A stretch of DNA of 64,000 nucleotides from Gymnopilus junonius. Lineage: Eukaryota > Basidiomycota > Agaricomycetes > Agaricales > Galerinaceae. This document shows, one piece after another, positions 1-15,087 of the stretch (positions are counted from its first letter, which is position 1; the number at the start of each line of letters is the position of its first letter). Below the pieces are notes generated by a model that was given only the letters and a program-made list of their open reading frames with translations, searched no databases and was not told the origin of the DNA. A program made the translations under genes and the position numbers. Location: contig JADNYJ010000001.1 in NCBI GenBank assembly GCA_015501075.1, positions 1,116,001 to 1,180,000 of the forward strand, read 5' to 3'.

Positions 1-42
1 GCATATGCTCAAAGATGACACGCTGTATCAAATATCTTGCAG

Positions 43-782
43 GCATTCTATGGCGGAAATGAGTTGGGAAATGGGCTTGCAGATGTCCTCTTTGGCAAAA
101 CAAATCCTTCAGGAAAACTTCCGTTGACATTCCCGTGAGTTGAATGTCTGACCTTACCAGTCAACGTCGACCTAGTAACTTTTGTTGCGTTTAGCGTACG
201 ACTAGAAGACAATCCTACTTATCCTTCTTTCGGAGATCAAGGCCAAGAACTAAACAAAATCTACTATAATGAGGTATTTCTTCTATTCGCCATCCTTCTC
301 TTTATCGACTGAAGACACTGCTCCAGGGTATCTTTGTTGGCTATCGAGGCTACGAGATTAAGAAACTTGCTCCGTCATTCGCGTTTGGTCATGGCCTTTC
401 TTATTCACAATTCAAGTACGAAGATCTCACGACAACAGAAATTTCTCCTGCGGGAGAATTTTCGGTCTCTTTCAAAGTCACTAATGCTGGCCAAGTCGAA
501 GGGCGCGAAGTTGCACAGGTCTACATTTCAGACCCGAAGTCATCCCTTCCTCGTGCCGTGAAGGAGCTCAAAGGTTTCACTAAGGTCCATCTCAAGCCTG
601 CCGAGACAAAGACTGCTACCATTGCCTTGGATAGAGAAGCCCTTAGCTTCTACGACGACCAAAACATGAACTGGGTCGCAGAGAGTGGCATTTTCCTTGT
701 CCAGGTCGGTGCTTCCTCGGAGGACATAAGGTTAAAAGCAAAGGTTGAACTGAAAGAAACGTTCACGTGGACTGGGCTGTAA
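43..782 (+). CDS. GH3 beta-glucosidase, C-terminal part (5' end outside window)
   Basis: This is the 3' end of a glycoside hydrolase family 3 beta-glucosidase, which releases glucose from the non-reducing end of beta-glucosides. Three exons can be read: 43-134, 195-273 and 327-782, each bounded by GT-AG introns. The first carries the GH3 C-domain block [22 protein letters not shown]. The last has [10 protein letters not shown] followed by a fibronectin-III-like domain ([16 protein letters not shown], then RAVKELKGF), which is typical of fungal GH3 enzymes. The frame ends at a TAA. The nucleophile domain lies upstream of the window, so substrate preference and secretion cannot be judged. The gene converges with the SET-domain gene, with 93 bp between the stop codons. 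Confidence 0.9.
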
Positions 783-875
783 TGACGATGTAGATCGACA
801 CACTAAAAAGAAGAACAAAAAAGGAGGTACTCATTATTGTTGTATTTCGGCAGGATAAATTAAACGACTAAACGA

Positions 876-2372
876 TTACTCGTCTTCTAAAACTATGTCA
901 ATACCTTCTTGGCGAGCCATTTCCACAGCATTTTGTTCTTTGGCTTTTGCAAATTCCATAAGAGAGTCAAGAATGGCTTTCTGACCTGGAATTATGTTCG
1001 TTTTCAAATGCCACTTCCAGATAGCCTATACCGATGACATACCTTCGATATAGTGAGAAAACATGGTAGAAACCTCTACTCGAATGATAGTCGAATCAGG
1101 AACATAGTCTTCCGGTAGCCGGTCAATAAGAGTCTGAACCATTTCTTGCATCATACCCGATGCATCTAGGACATCTTCATAAGCCGGGCTATCTTGATCA
1201 GATTGTTGCACAGCAGACAATATTTCTCTCCACAGTCCGTCAACACCTTGCGCGTTGCGTCCAATTTCCCATTTATTTCCCCCAATGCCACCAACCTTTA
1301 ACAAAATAGTATCATCTGGATTGTTTGGAATGGAAAAGCCATAGCCTAGGATAAGCTCGGAGTTGGGTTTAGGCCCGTAATTGTTCAAAATTTCTTGGTC
1401 TTCGAGTATAGCTGGGTGAAGGACCAGAGATATCGAGGGTTCTGTGGCTGGCATAGTGAATTCTTTGCTTGGGTAAGTTACAACCCATGAGACAGGTTGA
1501 CCTCGAGCATGGTTTAAAGAATCGACTCCAGGAATAAGGATAGGTTCCGTGGAGGGTGAGGCCACAAGAGTAGGTGTTTTGGAAAGCAGAGAAGAGGGAA
1601 ACGCGCGAGATGAAAGGTAGGTTGCGGCAGTTAAGTACTTATCCCTATTAACCTTTAAGTGACAATTAAGGAAACCAATGATGGATGTAGCGCACCAGGT
1701 AAAAAGTTCATTCCATGGTGTATTCAATTGCTTTAAAGCCGATAGACACTGCGCCCACTCATTTTCCCAATCACGTTCTCTGTCGGCCGTTGCACCGTAA
1801 AGATTTGTTCCCCTGAAAAGATCCAATTCGGGCGGCGAGAAATGCAGTGGGGTCCGTAGTTTTTCTGACGGAGGCAAGGTGTCAAGATAAGGAAAATGGG
1901 CGAGGACACGGCGCCCTCTGTTTAAGATATATCACTAAACATCATCAAGGGAAGCACCAGAATGAAAGCTTACATTGACTCTTCTGGTCCAAGAATCCAG
2001 TGGAATGCAATGTACAAAGATATCCATTGCCTTTCAGACCACGCGACTGTTTTCAAGTAAGGGGGATCTCCAAGGATCTCTAGGACGGCCTTGTTTGCAA
2101 GGGCCTGTGTAATTACAAGGCTAAAAGGGCACGAGACCACGGTTGAATCGTTGCCCAAGTCTTTCGTTGCAACGACATGCGATCCAAAAGTATCTGTTGG
2201 AAGAGGGCCACGATTAGGCGATCCTCTGTCTCAGAGGCAGGCCCGATACCCTTCTAAACACGGAGACAAGGAGGCTACCTTGGTTGAATTGTGTATCTTG
2301 ATGAAACCCACCCCCATGGTCAGCAAGCCAGGATTTGAATGTGAGATAAGGATCTGTTTTGGAGGTCGACAT
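876..2372 (-). CDS. SET-domain protein lysine methyltransferase (Rubisco-LSMT/SETD3-6-like)
   Basis: A predicted SAM-dependent protein lysine methyltransferase of the split-SET family that includes plant Rubisco LSMT, SETD3/6 and yeast Rkm enzymes. Four exons (2279-2372, 1974-2193, 1043-1917, 876-985) join in frame to 432 aa. The N-terminus reads FKSWLADHGGGF, the usual FxxWL..GG opening of this family. Later come the catalytic SET motifs DSLNHARGQP (the xNHxx motif) and NNYGPKPNSELILGYGF. The C-terminal part, with acidic and helical sequence, fits the substrate-binding domain. The start ATG is the first one in frame before the FxxWL motif. The target protein cannot be inferred from sequence; ribosomal or translation proteins are common substrates in fungi. 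Confidence 0.85.
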
Positions 2373-2434
2373 GGTGCAGGCTCAGTAAATATGGAACTCG
2401 GAGATTCTTTTCGTAACGCGGGAACTATTTTTAG

Positions 2435-2707
2435 CTATGCATCCTTGGGTTTCCACTTTTCGACGACTCTGCTTGCATAGTATGCAGCATATTCGATGGC
2501 TTCAACGTTCACTGCTTGAACCGCCTCCTCGGAGTCAAGGAACGAATTAAAGCGATCTTCTGAGAATGATACACCACACGCTTGAAAGAAGCAAAGGTCC
2601 TCCAGTGGTACGTGTGCATGCGGATGTCCTGTCTAATTTTGCAATGAAAATGAAGGATTCTTTCGGGGACTTCGAGCGGCAGAGCATCATACGAACGCAC
2701 TGGACAT
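2435..2707 (-). CDS. Small unknown protein (70 aa)
   Basis: A short two-exon gene: a 15-nt first coding exon (2693-2707, MSSAF) and a second exon (2435-2632) joined across a 60-nt GT-AG intron, giving 70 aa. The sequence has GHPHAHVPLEDLCFF, a central acidic part, and an amphipathic C-terminus with YYASRVVEKWKPKDA just before the stop. I do not recognise the family. It lies between the SET gene (63 bp downstream, same strand) and the divergent chitinase gene, with 147 bp to the chitinase start. The clean splice phase and biased composition support a real gene, but a transcript would be needed to settle it. Confidence 0.5.
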
Positions 2708-2854
2708 GGGATCAATCAGGGTCGTCCACATCGTTCTTCTCCGTTCTTCTAAGTTTTTTTAGTACATATAACAACCTAATGGTCAACCACCTCAACTCGA
2801 CCCTTCTGCGTTCCCCCAGTTTCCTAAGGCTTAGAGTTGAAGACTAAAGGCAAC

Positions 2855-4387
2855 ATGTATACCAAATCCACTTTCTTTCTGCTCGCTATACTTTGCCTTG
2901 TCGCTCCTGGTTTCGGAGCCACAATTAATGCTTCCAGTCATGGCTCAAGGCCTACAGTGGCGGCGGCTTGGTATGCAGGTTGGCATGCTACGGCAGGGTT
3001 CCCTCTTTCGAAAGTAAGCTGGTCGAAGTATACTCACCTCACATACTCTTTCGCGTAAGTCAAACATTCTCAGTTTCCTCTCCTTTGTCTTAAATTCTAA
3101 CAAAAAGAGCTTTATAGGGAAACCACATCTAGCGTCAATTCTCTGGATTTAAGCGGTTCAGATCCAATTCTTCTTCCGCAATTTGTAGCTGAGGCCCATA
3201 AGAATGTAGGTATCGTCTAGACTCCTCCGAAGCAGTGCATATTGACAGTCGAGTAGGGTGTTAAAGCATTGGTCTCGATTGGTGGATGGACGGGTTCGAG
3301 ATTTTACTCAAGTGACGTTGGTTCGGTAGCGAACAGGACAGCATTTGTGAAAACAGTGGTCAACTTTGTCAAGAAGTACAACCTGGATGGCCTTGACTTC
3401 GAGTATGTACAAAATTTAGAATCGTGGGTTGCAGACTGATCAAGAGTTCATTTAAAGTTGGGAATACCCTGGCAGCCAAGGCATCGGATGTAATCTCGTC
3501 AACGGTGCAGATGCCGGAAACTTCCTGTCTTTCTTGCAAGAACTTCGCGCAAATCCCATGGGAGCAAAGCTGACACTTTCAGCAGCAGTTTCTTTGTCTC
3601 CGTTCGCTGGGTCAGATGGAAACCCTCTCTCCGACGTCTCTAGTTTCGCCGCCGTATTGGATTGGATAGCAATAATGAATTATGACGTCTGGGGACCTTG
3701 GAGTTCTGCAGTGGGTCCCAATGCACCTTTAAATGACTCATGCGCCGCTCCAGAGAACCAGGATGGGTCTGCTGTCTCCGGAGTTGAGCAGTGGAATCAG
3801 GTGGGCATGCCCTTCAGTCAGATAGTCCTTGGTGTTGCTGCATACGGACACTCCTTCACGGTCCCGAAAGCCGGTGCTTTTGTATCTGGTTCAAAGGGTA
3901 TACTTGTAGCATATCCTCTTTTTGACCCAAGCAACCCTCCAGTAGGAGACTCTTGGGATGATGGTGCTGGCGTTGACGAATGTGGAAACCTTGAAGGACC
4001 TGGGGCGACGTCGACTTCTGGGGTCTTGTTCAACTGGGATATCTGAACAACGACGGAACACCGAAGAAGAACATTGCTTATAGGTTTGACTCATGCACCC
4101 AAACAGTGAGTCTTGAAATTAACTTTGGAAGTAAATGAGGTTTTTACTATCGCTCTCAGCCATATGTTTATAACTCCACCAGCCAGATCATGGTATCTTT
4201 CGATAATGCCCAGGTAAGCATTTTATCAGCCACCAGTCAATCAATTGACCTGCACGCTATCTAGTCGTTTGCTGCGAAGGGTAGGTTCATTTTTAATAAA
4301 GGACTCAGAGGATTCGCTATGTGGGAGGCTGGAGGTGACTTTAACGACATCCTTTTGAATTCGATCCGAGTTGCAGCATGGTTCTGA
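2855..4387 (+). CDS. GH18 class V chitinase, secreted, with a frame break
   Basis: A secreted GH18 endochitinase-type enzyme that hydrolyses beta-1,4-GlcNAc polymers. Six exons: 2855-3054, 3118-3205, 3257-3402, 3458-4105, 4160-4213 and 4265-4387. The N-terminus is a signal peptide (FFLLAILCLVAPGFG). The core shows YAGWHA, the sheet-3 motif LVSIGGW, and the catalytic DGLDFDWEYPG in which DxxDxDxE is complete across a splice junction. MNYDVWG and the C-terminal GFAMWEAGGDFNDIL are also typical. The summed exons are one base short of a whole number of codons. At the GGGG run 4002-4005 the frame switches from GNLEGPG to DVDFWGLVQLGYLNNDG, so one G appears to be missing. As sequenced, the protein would stop at 4044-4046, losing the end of the barrel. 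Confidence 0.9.
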
Positions 4388-4590
4388 GCCTTTGACAATC
4401 AACGAGAAGCGCGTCGTCATTCTAAAAAGGCTTGACATCTGCTGCACAGTATTTTTTCCGCAGAGAGAAGGAAAAAGGTATAACAAAGATAGTTCTAGCC
4501 AAGCTGAACTCAAAGACGTAGATAAAAACAAGCTAGGTAAATTATTGCGTGCAGATGAATAGATCCATCACAGAAACGTAACGGGGCCAA

Positions 4591-6445
4591 CTACGAGTCA
4601 TCTGCAAGTTCGAAGCCTGCTGTATGAAGGACTGTAGCGAACTAAGAGAATGTCAGCAATATGAACTCGAAAGGGTCAATTAGAAAGGATGCCAACCTGT
4701 ACTTTGGCAATGGCATACAACTGGTCGAAGTCATAGCCTTCCCTGTCACTCAAATCGCCTGTTATAGGCGTTAGAATTGTATGCGCACCGAAGTCAAATG
4801 TACTGACCGCTGTTGTGATACATTGGGTCCGCAACTGAAATGCGATCATGAGCAAAATTATGATGAGCTTAAAGACGTAACAAAAATCGTACTTGGTCCA
4901 GCTCTTTCAAAGACTTGGGTGGAAGGGAAACCTTGTTCATGGAATGACTGGAAAAGCACTTGTTAAGCCTTATATATCCTTGTAGGACAGACAAATACGG
5001 GATACCTGATGGTCACTGCAGCACGCCTAAGTGAAGAGGGAGGTCATAAGTAACAAACATAGTAAGAAGTTTGCACAAACAGGCGTTATTCCGATCTGAA
5101 GCTCTGGGCTATATATGGCGGAAATGTTGGCTACCAATTGTGTGACTTCAGGAGTTCCGATCCTGATAAATCATATCATTTCGCGCAAGAATGAATTGGT
5201 TATTCCAAAACTAACACATCAGGGAACCCTATCTGGAGTGGTTCACCGGGAGCCCGATAAGCGGTCATGTCTGCCTGGATCATTAACGTCAAATTGGCGT
5301 CTGCTGCCCGCAGTTCCCCTACAGTGGATCTCATCTCAGAAATCTATGTGAAACTTTGAGATTGACTCACGTGCATATGCTCTTGAACCAAGCAGGCCTT
5401 GCTCTTCACCTGCAAAGAATGCAAGTTCCACGTTGCTATGGAATTTGACGCCTTTACGAGCAATCGTTCGCGCAATCGACAAAACACCCGTGGTCCCAGA
5501 CCCGTCATCATCTCCGCCGGGAGCGCGAACGCTTCCGAAGGAACCACGGCTGTCGTAATGGCCACTAATCAACACAGTCGCCTTTGAATCCTTAATACCA
5601 GTGTAGCGGCTACCGAAAAATCTTTTAATTGGCGTATGTGAGAAACGACCAAACACAAACCAGATAACATTTGGTGCGAAGCCGATCAGGAAAGGAGCCA
5701 ATCGACAAGCAGCCCCAGTATCTTCTACGCGTTCCTTCAACCATCGAGCGGCGGTGAGAGCACCGTCTGAGAAAGAATGTCGAGAAATAATGCCGGACTT
5801 CTCGTCCTCTCCTGTAAGGAAGCGGATGTCGTTCTTTATTTGTGGAATGGAGATGTTGTTGACCACTGATGCCACGACTGGATCGAACTTTAAATTTTCC
5901 AGGAGACGCTTGACAGGTTCTATGGAAGAGGCAGGGACTGGCACAAAACCAACTGGTTCTGAAGGCAGTAATGTCGATTTCAGATAGGGAGGTAATGAGA
6001 TGTCAATAGTTATGGCCCTATCTGCATCAACAGAAAGTAATGCAGCAGTGCTGGAACGATAGTGTAGATCATATGTGGGAGATACGATAGATTCAGAGGA
6101 GGAAATTACTTCCTGCTGATCATATGCAGGCGTATCTAAGGACTGTAAGAAGTTCTCTATGAAGTCTTCATCTGGAAGAGCATAAAGCTGTAATTTGTCG
6201 TCTATAGCAGCCTTCTCAATCCACACAAGACGGCGCTCTGTCATTGCGAACGGTGCATAATGTGCTTCGTCTAGGTTCGAATCCCAGAAATCCATGCAAG
6301 TTGGATCCTGGACGGTAAGGACACTGAAAGCTTCACCTCCATCCCGGTAGTTCCCCAAGAAATTATTGGAGAAACACGAATGGTCTGAGAGGAGGTTAGA
6401 ACTGAAAGGGGCGACAAGCAAAAGACAACGCGAAAGAGTCGCCAT
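4591..6445 (-). CDS. Peptidase family M28 zinc aminopeptidase-like protein
   Basis: A predicted secreted or vacuolar zinc-dependent peptidase of family M28. The long first exon (5371-6445) starts with a hydrophobic leader (CLLLVAPFSS). It also holds the first metal-ligand blocks: ISGHYDSR (His), GGDDDGSGTTG (bridging Asp) and FFAGEEQGLLGS (catalytic and ligand Glu). Smaller exons downstream add MIQADM (Asp ligand) and DPMYHNSGD (final His). All five usual ligands are therefore present. The last exon ends ADDS at 4591. It has several short introns of about 50-65 nt. The N-terminal 200 residues before the catalytic domain are family-variable. Substrate is unknown; leucine-type aminopeptidase activity is the usual role of fungal members. 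Confidence 0.88.
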
Positions 6446-6612
6446 GAGGCATGATCTGAGCGTGTGCCATGTTCAAGAAAGAGACACAGCCACCCCGGAG
6501 AGTTGCCGACGCGTCTAAATCTGTACGTCAACTACTAACGCATGCAATCAAACTTGTTCTAAACCACCACCCATGCCATTTACATTCCTTTCGGTCATTT
6601 AACGCATGGAAA
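6446..6612. promoter_or_regulatory. Shared promoter region, M28 peptidase / VAC14
   Basis: A 167-bp divergent intergenic region between the start codons of the M28 peptidase (minus) and VAC14 (plus). It must hold the promoters of both genes. I see no clear TATA box or known fungal operator. Confidence 0.5.
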
Positions 6613-9600
6613 ATGGGTAAGCGATTTGGTACCATGGGTATGGACGCCATTCATCTCCAATTCAGACTCTGGAATATCTAAGCAATTGATTGACAAGATC
6701 TACGAGAAGCGGAAAGCCGCTGCGCTCGAACTTGAGAAGTAAGGAGGTGCTCTTTGTAACCGATCTCAAGTTCATTTCGGTTTCACTGCAGGCAAATTCG
6801 AGAATGCCATCAACAAGGAGAGCAGAGGCGTATCAGCCAGATCATTGACCAGTTGGTGGATATGTTCAGCAACTCGTCCAACCCTCTTCACATAAGAAAC
6901 GGGGGACTTATTGGTCTGGCAGGCACTGCGATAGCCTTGGGTGTTGACGTCGCTCCCTTTATGGAGAAATTTGTTGGACCCTTGCTCGACTGTTTCGTGG
7001 ACCCAGAGAATAGAATAAGATACTTTTCGGCGGAATGCTTGTACAACATCGCCAAGGTATCCAAGGGCGAAGTCCTGGTATACTTCAACGATATATTTGA
7101 TGCGTTGAGCAAAGTATGTGTTACGCTTTGGGTGTGTCGTTATCTTCCTCACGAACATGCAGCTCGCAGCAGACTCCGAATTGTCAGTGAAGAACGGCGC
7201 CGAACTGTTGGACCGTCTTCTCAAAGATATTGTCGCAGAATCCGCTTCAGTTTACATTCCACTCTATCCGGAGACGGAAAGGGTCCGCGACGAAAGGGAA
7301 GAATCTCAAGGAGTCTTGGTTCCTCTGCCTGACAGTCCCACAGGCGAGGGTGCTAAGAAGGCATTTTCCCTTGCTCATTTTATTCCCCTACTTCGAGAAC
7401 GAATATACGTTGTCAGTCCGTTCACGAGGAGCTATCTGGTGTCTTGGATCACTGTTCTAGACTCTGTCCCAGAGTTAGAACTCATAACCTATCTTCCTGA
7501 GTTTCTAGACGGCCTTTTGTAAGGAGAAAGTTCTTGCTAATTGAATAACGATTGACACTAATCGTACAGGAAATATCTTTCTGACCCAACGGAGGATGTA
7601 CGGATTGCTACCGAAAACCTCCTTGCAGACTTTCTTAGAGAGCTTCGCGACGTCACATACGTATCTCGACGACTACAGCAACGTTCGAGGGCAAAACCTA
7701 TGGCGGAGTCAGTACGTCGAGGAGACATTGATGGAGAAAAGTTGCCTGACCTTACAATGGAAAATGCCGAACGTGCTCTGTATATGTTAGACAACGACGA
7801 ACAAGATCATTCTTCACATGGCAGTCAAGCAGGTGGAGAGGAAATATACGATGTAGATGACCGGGATGCCGGTGGTTAGTGATTTTCTTTTCGAAGCTCG
7901 TTGCATGTTGATATGCAATATCTCATAGCTTGGATGCCTGGGCAAGGTGTGAAGGTTGACTATGCCGCCATTATAGAAATTTTGATCCAACAATTGGATG
8001 GAGAACGTCAGTTGCAACCACTTCATTTATGATTCAGGAATATATCTGTTTTACTCCTTTTAGATGACGAGATCCAGCAATCGACCGCCTTACGATGGCT
8101 TGCGGAGTTCCTCAACTTTGCGCCCGAAGTCATGATCCCTTTTACACCTCGACTAATTCCCGCCATCTTACCAAATCTTGCGCATCATGTTTCTATGATC
8201 CAATCAGCCGCCATCCGCACAAACAAGCTCCTTCTGAACGTCATTCAGAAACTTCCTTCCCCGCCAGACCCATCGATTACCAAGCAGGTCAACGAGAGGG
8301 CAGTTCCGCAGACCAGAATACCACAGTCTCCTACACCGACAACGTCGACAACAAATTCAAGGCAGTCAACGATAAGTTCACAAGCGTCTAGGGATGCTTC
8401 TTCACTTGATTCATCTACGGACTCGAACCAGGTTAATCAAACACCCAGCGGTCCACGGACGCGAACAAGTAACGCCGATCTTTCTCTCACTCCTCGACCA
8501 GCTCCATCAACAGAAATAGCTCCAGCTGCTTCCAGTTCTAGCCGACCGCATTCACCTGCTTCAGTTAGCAGTCAATCGGGTGCCAATGGCAACTTAGCCA
8601 ATTCCATTCCTCCAGAAGACGGGGACCCTTTTGACTATCAGGCCACTGTCAATGAGCTTACAATCCAATTTCTGAGTGAATTTGAAGAAACTCGAGTGGC
8701 CGCGTTGAAGTGGTTAATCATGTTGCATCAGAAAGCTCCCAAGAAGGTTCTATTTCGTACCATGTTCGTTCTAGCACTGTTACTAACGCGAAGACAGATC
8801 TTAGCAATGGATGACGGAACATTCCCCGCTTTGCTGAAAACTCTATCAGATAGTTCCGAAGAGGTACGCCTGTGTTCTTCATAGCTAGCTCTTTCTCATA
8901 ATAATAATCATTTTAGGTCATCAAGCATGATTTGCAACTTTTGGCACAGATTTCCTCAAGCTCTGAAGAAACATACTTCAAAGCCTTCATGATGAATCTT
9001 CTTGAACTCTTCAGCACGGACAGACGCCTTCTAGAAACTCGAGGAAGTCTCATCATACGCCAACTCTGTCTCAACCTTAACACTGAGAAGATCTACCGAA
9101 CATTTGCAGAAATTATCGAAAAGGAAGATGTGAGTTCCAAATATGACCCATTGATCTGTCCCCTTATCCTGTCTTTAGGATCTTGAGTTCGCTAGTGTCA
9201 TCATTCAGAAGCTGAACCTCATCCTCATCACGTCTCCTGAACTGGCCGATTTCAGGAAGCGGTTAAAAGGTCTTGAAACGAAGGTTGGTCGACGCAGCCG
9301 TCTCCATTATTTTTCACTAAGAAACCTCATTGCAGCAAGATGGTCAAACATTGTTTACCACCTTGTACCGGTCATGGTGCCACAACGCTGTCTCGGTCTT
9401 TTCCCTTTGCCTTCTGGCCCAGGCCTATGAACATGCTTCGAATCTATTGCATATCTTGTAAGCATCATATCTTCCTGAAGCGTGAAGATAACTAACATTC
9501 GTATTAGTGCTGATCTGGAGATTACTGTGCCTATGCTCGTTCAGGTTGATAAACTTGTTCAACTAATTGAATCTCCTGTTTTCACATGTGAGTATCTGAA

Positions 9601-10289
9601 TGAATATCGGTGTTCGTTTATTAAGTATAGCAATTTGGACAGACATCCGTTTGCAACTCCTTGAGCCAGAAAAATACCCTTACCTCTTCAAATGCTTGTA
9701 TGGGTTATTGATGTTATTACCGCAAAGCTCTGCATTTGTATCTCTGCGGAACCGCTTAAATGCAGTTAATGCTGCCGGTTACTTGCAGATCGCCCCCAAA
9801 ACGTGAGTCGAATGTCATCCGTGTTGAATGGCTAGACCAATACTTTATATCCCTAGCACGGTTGGACCCCTTGCCAGTAGGTCGAAGCTAGGTCGAGACG
9901 AAATCAAGTGGCAAGAACTTCTGCTTCATTTTCGCACTGTTCAGGCGAAACATGAAAAGGCCCGACGACAAGCGTTAGGAAATGATACATCGCCGATAAT
10001 AACTTTCCCCGAAGACAAACTAGGCGAACCTCCGGAAAGAGCTGGGAAAGGAACGCGGCCGCCGATGCGACGTCGGGTGACGGGTGAAGTCGGTACGCCT
10101 AATATAGGCCCAGTACCTCCCAGAGGCGGGGCATTATCCCCTCTGAATCCTAAAGCTCGAGTTCCGAGTGGATTGACAAGCCTAATGGGAGCAGGCAGCA
10201 CTATCCCAGGATCGTCTAACATGACTTCTAACGCGGCTTTGGCTCATGTACAGAAACAGCGACGGCCGCTTGAGCTGAACAGGAAGTAG
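6613..10289 (+). CDS. VAC14: VAC14, scaffold of the PI(3,5)P2 synthesis complex
   Basis: VAC14 is the HEAT-repeat scaffold that holds the Fab1/PIKfyve kinase and Fig4 phosphatase at the vacuole or late endosome, controlling PI(3,5)P2. Fourteen exons join to exactly 3,000 nt (999 aa). The first coding exon is only ATGG (6613-6616), followed by a 49-nt intron. Family blocks are clear: [17 protein letters not shown] near the start, [19 protein letters not shown]-type HEAT helices with [42 protein letters not shown], and the C-terminal [27 protein letters not shown] low-complexity Ser/Thr/Pro insert lies around 8290-8620. The C-terminal tail is basic and Pro/Gly-rich. The first HEAT helices and the Vac14 C-terminal dimerisation and Fig4-binding region are both intact. 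Confidence 0.93.
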
Positions 10290-10505
10290 TGACTATCGTA
10301 TGTCGTCAGACCCTCTATTTCTTTGGGACTTTTTACCGTACTGCTTCACCGATGTGCTGTAGGGTTTCGCAGCGTATATATTATTTACTTCATGGCTGTG
10401 ATGACCTATGCAATTTCCAGAAGAACAGGTTACAACATAACCATATCGGCCGTCTTTGATAAGACTCATTACATTACACATTGCGCCGTGGTATCATATG
10501 GTTCC

Positions 10506-11621
10506 CTATAGACGAGATGAAGTCGGGACCAAAATGTTGCCCTTAATTGTAGCTATCTCTTCATCCGAGAAGCCTACGTAGTGTTTAAGGTATGCCACCA
10601 CGCCGCCATACTTGTCATCCAAATGTTTGAGGAAAGCCATCATAGTTTCATGTCTAGTGACAAACAGTAAGATCTGAACCGCATTTTAAGTTGAGTAAAC
10701 TTTCATACCGGCAGGTAAACATGTTCAGTGCGGCTTCATTGTTAGATGCAAAAAGAGGTTCTTTCGAAAGTCGAGCCATGATCATTTCTCGAGCTGGTTC
10801 TCTTCCAACTCGAGTTAGAGCATAATCATGCGCTATATCTTCATCACTGACTCCAGCAAGCTAAGAATAAATTTGAAGTCGACGTGAGATCACAAATTCC
10901 GAACGCAAATTTGATGCTCACTTTCAGGATAATGGCGGCCATTATACCAGTCCTGTCTTTTCCCGCAGTACAGTGGAATAAGCAACCTTCATCTGGCTTG
11001 TCCCTCACATGGCGGAGAATCGCTCCAAAAGCGTGACCTCCGTGGTCAAGAATTTGTGAATATAATTCCATGAAAGCCTAAAACTTCTCAGCGACAATAA
11101 TAAGATATTGTGAGTCTGAACCGACCTCTGTCTTCCCACTTGCGTATAGTCGGTACCTCCTATGGTGTCATATATCAGCTGGCGGCTCATAATACGGTAA
11201 ATATATTTACACGTACGTACTTGGCCATCATCTCCGGGCTGTAATCTGCAGTCTGAAATACAGGCATGTGGATGATTTCTACACCATCGATTTCAGGGAG
11301 AGGCGTGTTGTACTTTCGTATTTCAGTGTCAGATCGTAAATCAAAAACTTTGGTGACTCCTAATTCTTTAAGTTTAGTTTTGCCTAAAGAATACATGAGA
11401 ATTTAAATCAATAATTTTTATAAGCGCTTGCCTTCGTCTGTTATGCCAGATAACTCGGCTGAGCGAAAGACATATGAAGGCTTTGTGATGTGATGTTTCT
11501 CTGTCGTAGAAGGGTATAGACCCATGTCTCTAACATTGATTACCCCAGGTATTGTGACAAAGGGCGGTTTGGAGAGGACATCTTGAACATAGGCAGGGTC
11601 GAGGGGGTCCAGGTCGTGCAT
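10506..11621 (-). CDS. Tyrosine/serine phosphatase of the Y_phosphatase3 (PtpB-like) family
   Basis: A cysteine-dependent phosphatase of the Y_phosphatase3 group. The N-terminal exon reads PFVTIPGVINVRDMG and FRSAELSGIT; the next has VTKVFDLRSDTEI and GVEIIHMPVF. The active-site P-loop is HCTAGKDRTG (Cys nucleophile, Arg at the end). Downstream come AGVSDEDIAHDYALT and the C-terminal GFSDEEIATIKGN. The first intron has a GC donor (GAAG|GCAAGC, 11431 going down) and a TAG acceptor; no usable GT lies nearby and the frame fits only this way. The start is taken at the first ATG, 11621, because no ATG lies further upstream in frame. Members are thought to act on phosphotyrosine or phosphoinositides; the substrate here is unknown. 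Confidence 0.82.
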
Positions 11622-11825
11622 GGTATTGGTGAACCGGTCAAGCTTCGGACTACCCGCTTGTGATCGCCAGCCCAATTCGATCACTTCGTGACGAAATGGC
11701 GTCACACACACACGAAAGAGCCGGCCCTAATGCGGGACTCGTGCATCCAATTTTCAGGTCGTCGCGTCGTCATTCCATTCGATTTCAGCTTTTACGTCGC
11801 GTTCTAATACTTGTGATCTCTAGCG
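11622..11825. promoter_or_regulatory. Shared promoter, phosphatase / MCM6, with two MCB-like sites
   Basis: A 204-bp divergent region. It has two TCGCGT elements (11762-11767 and 11797-11802; ACGCGA on the other strand), a one-base variant of the MluI cell-cycle box bound by MBF in fungi. Both lie within 65 bp of the MCM6 start, where an S-phase gene would be expected to carry them. Binding is inferred only. Confidence 0.4.

Positions 11826-15087
<3,262 letters not shown>

Noticed and set aside
3950..4010. An intron to explain the chitinase frame shift
   Set aside because: The candidate GT-AG pair (GTAGGA..GAAG, 55 nt) removes conserved residues and leads into a third frame, so it does not restore the protein.
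6262..6295. tRNA B-box-like sequence GGTTCGAATCCC
   Set aside because: It lies inside the M28 peptidase coding exon. No A-box or acceptor stem is found at the right distance, so it is chance.
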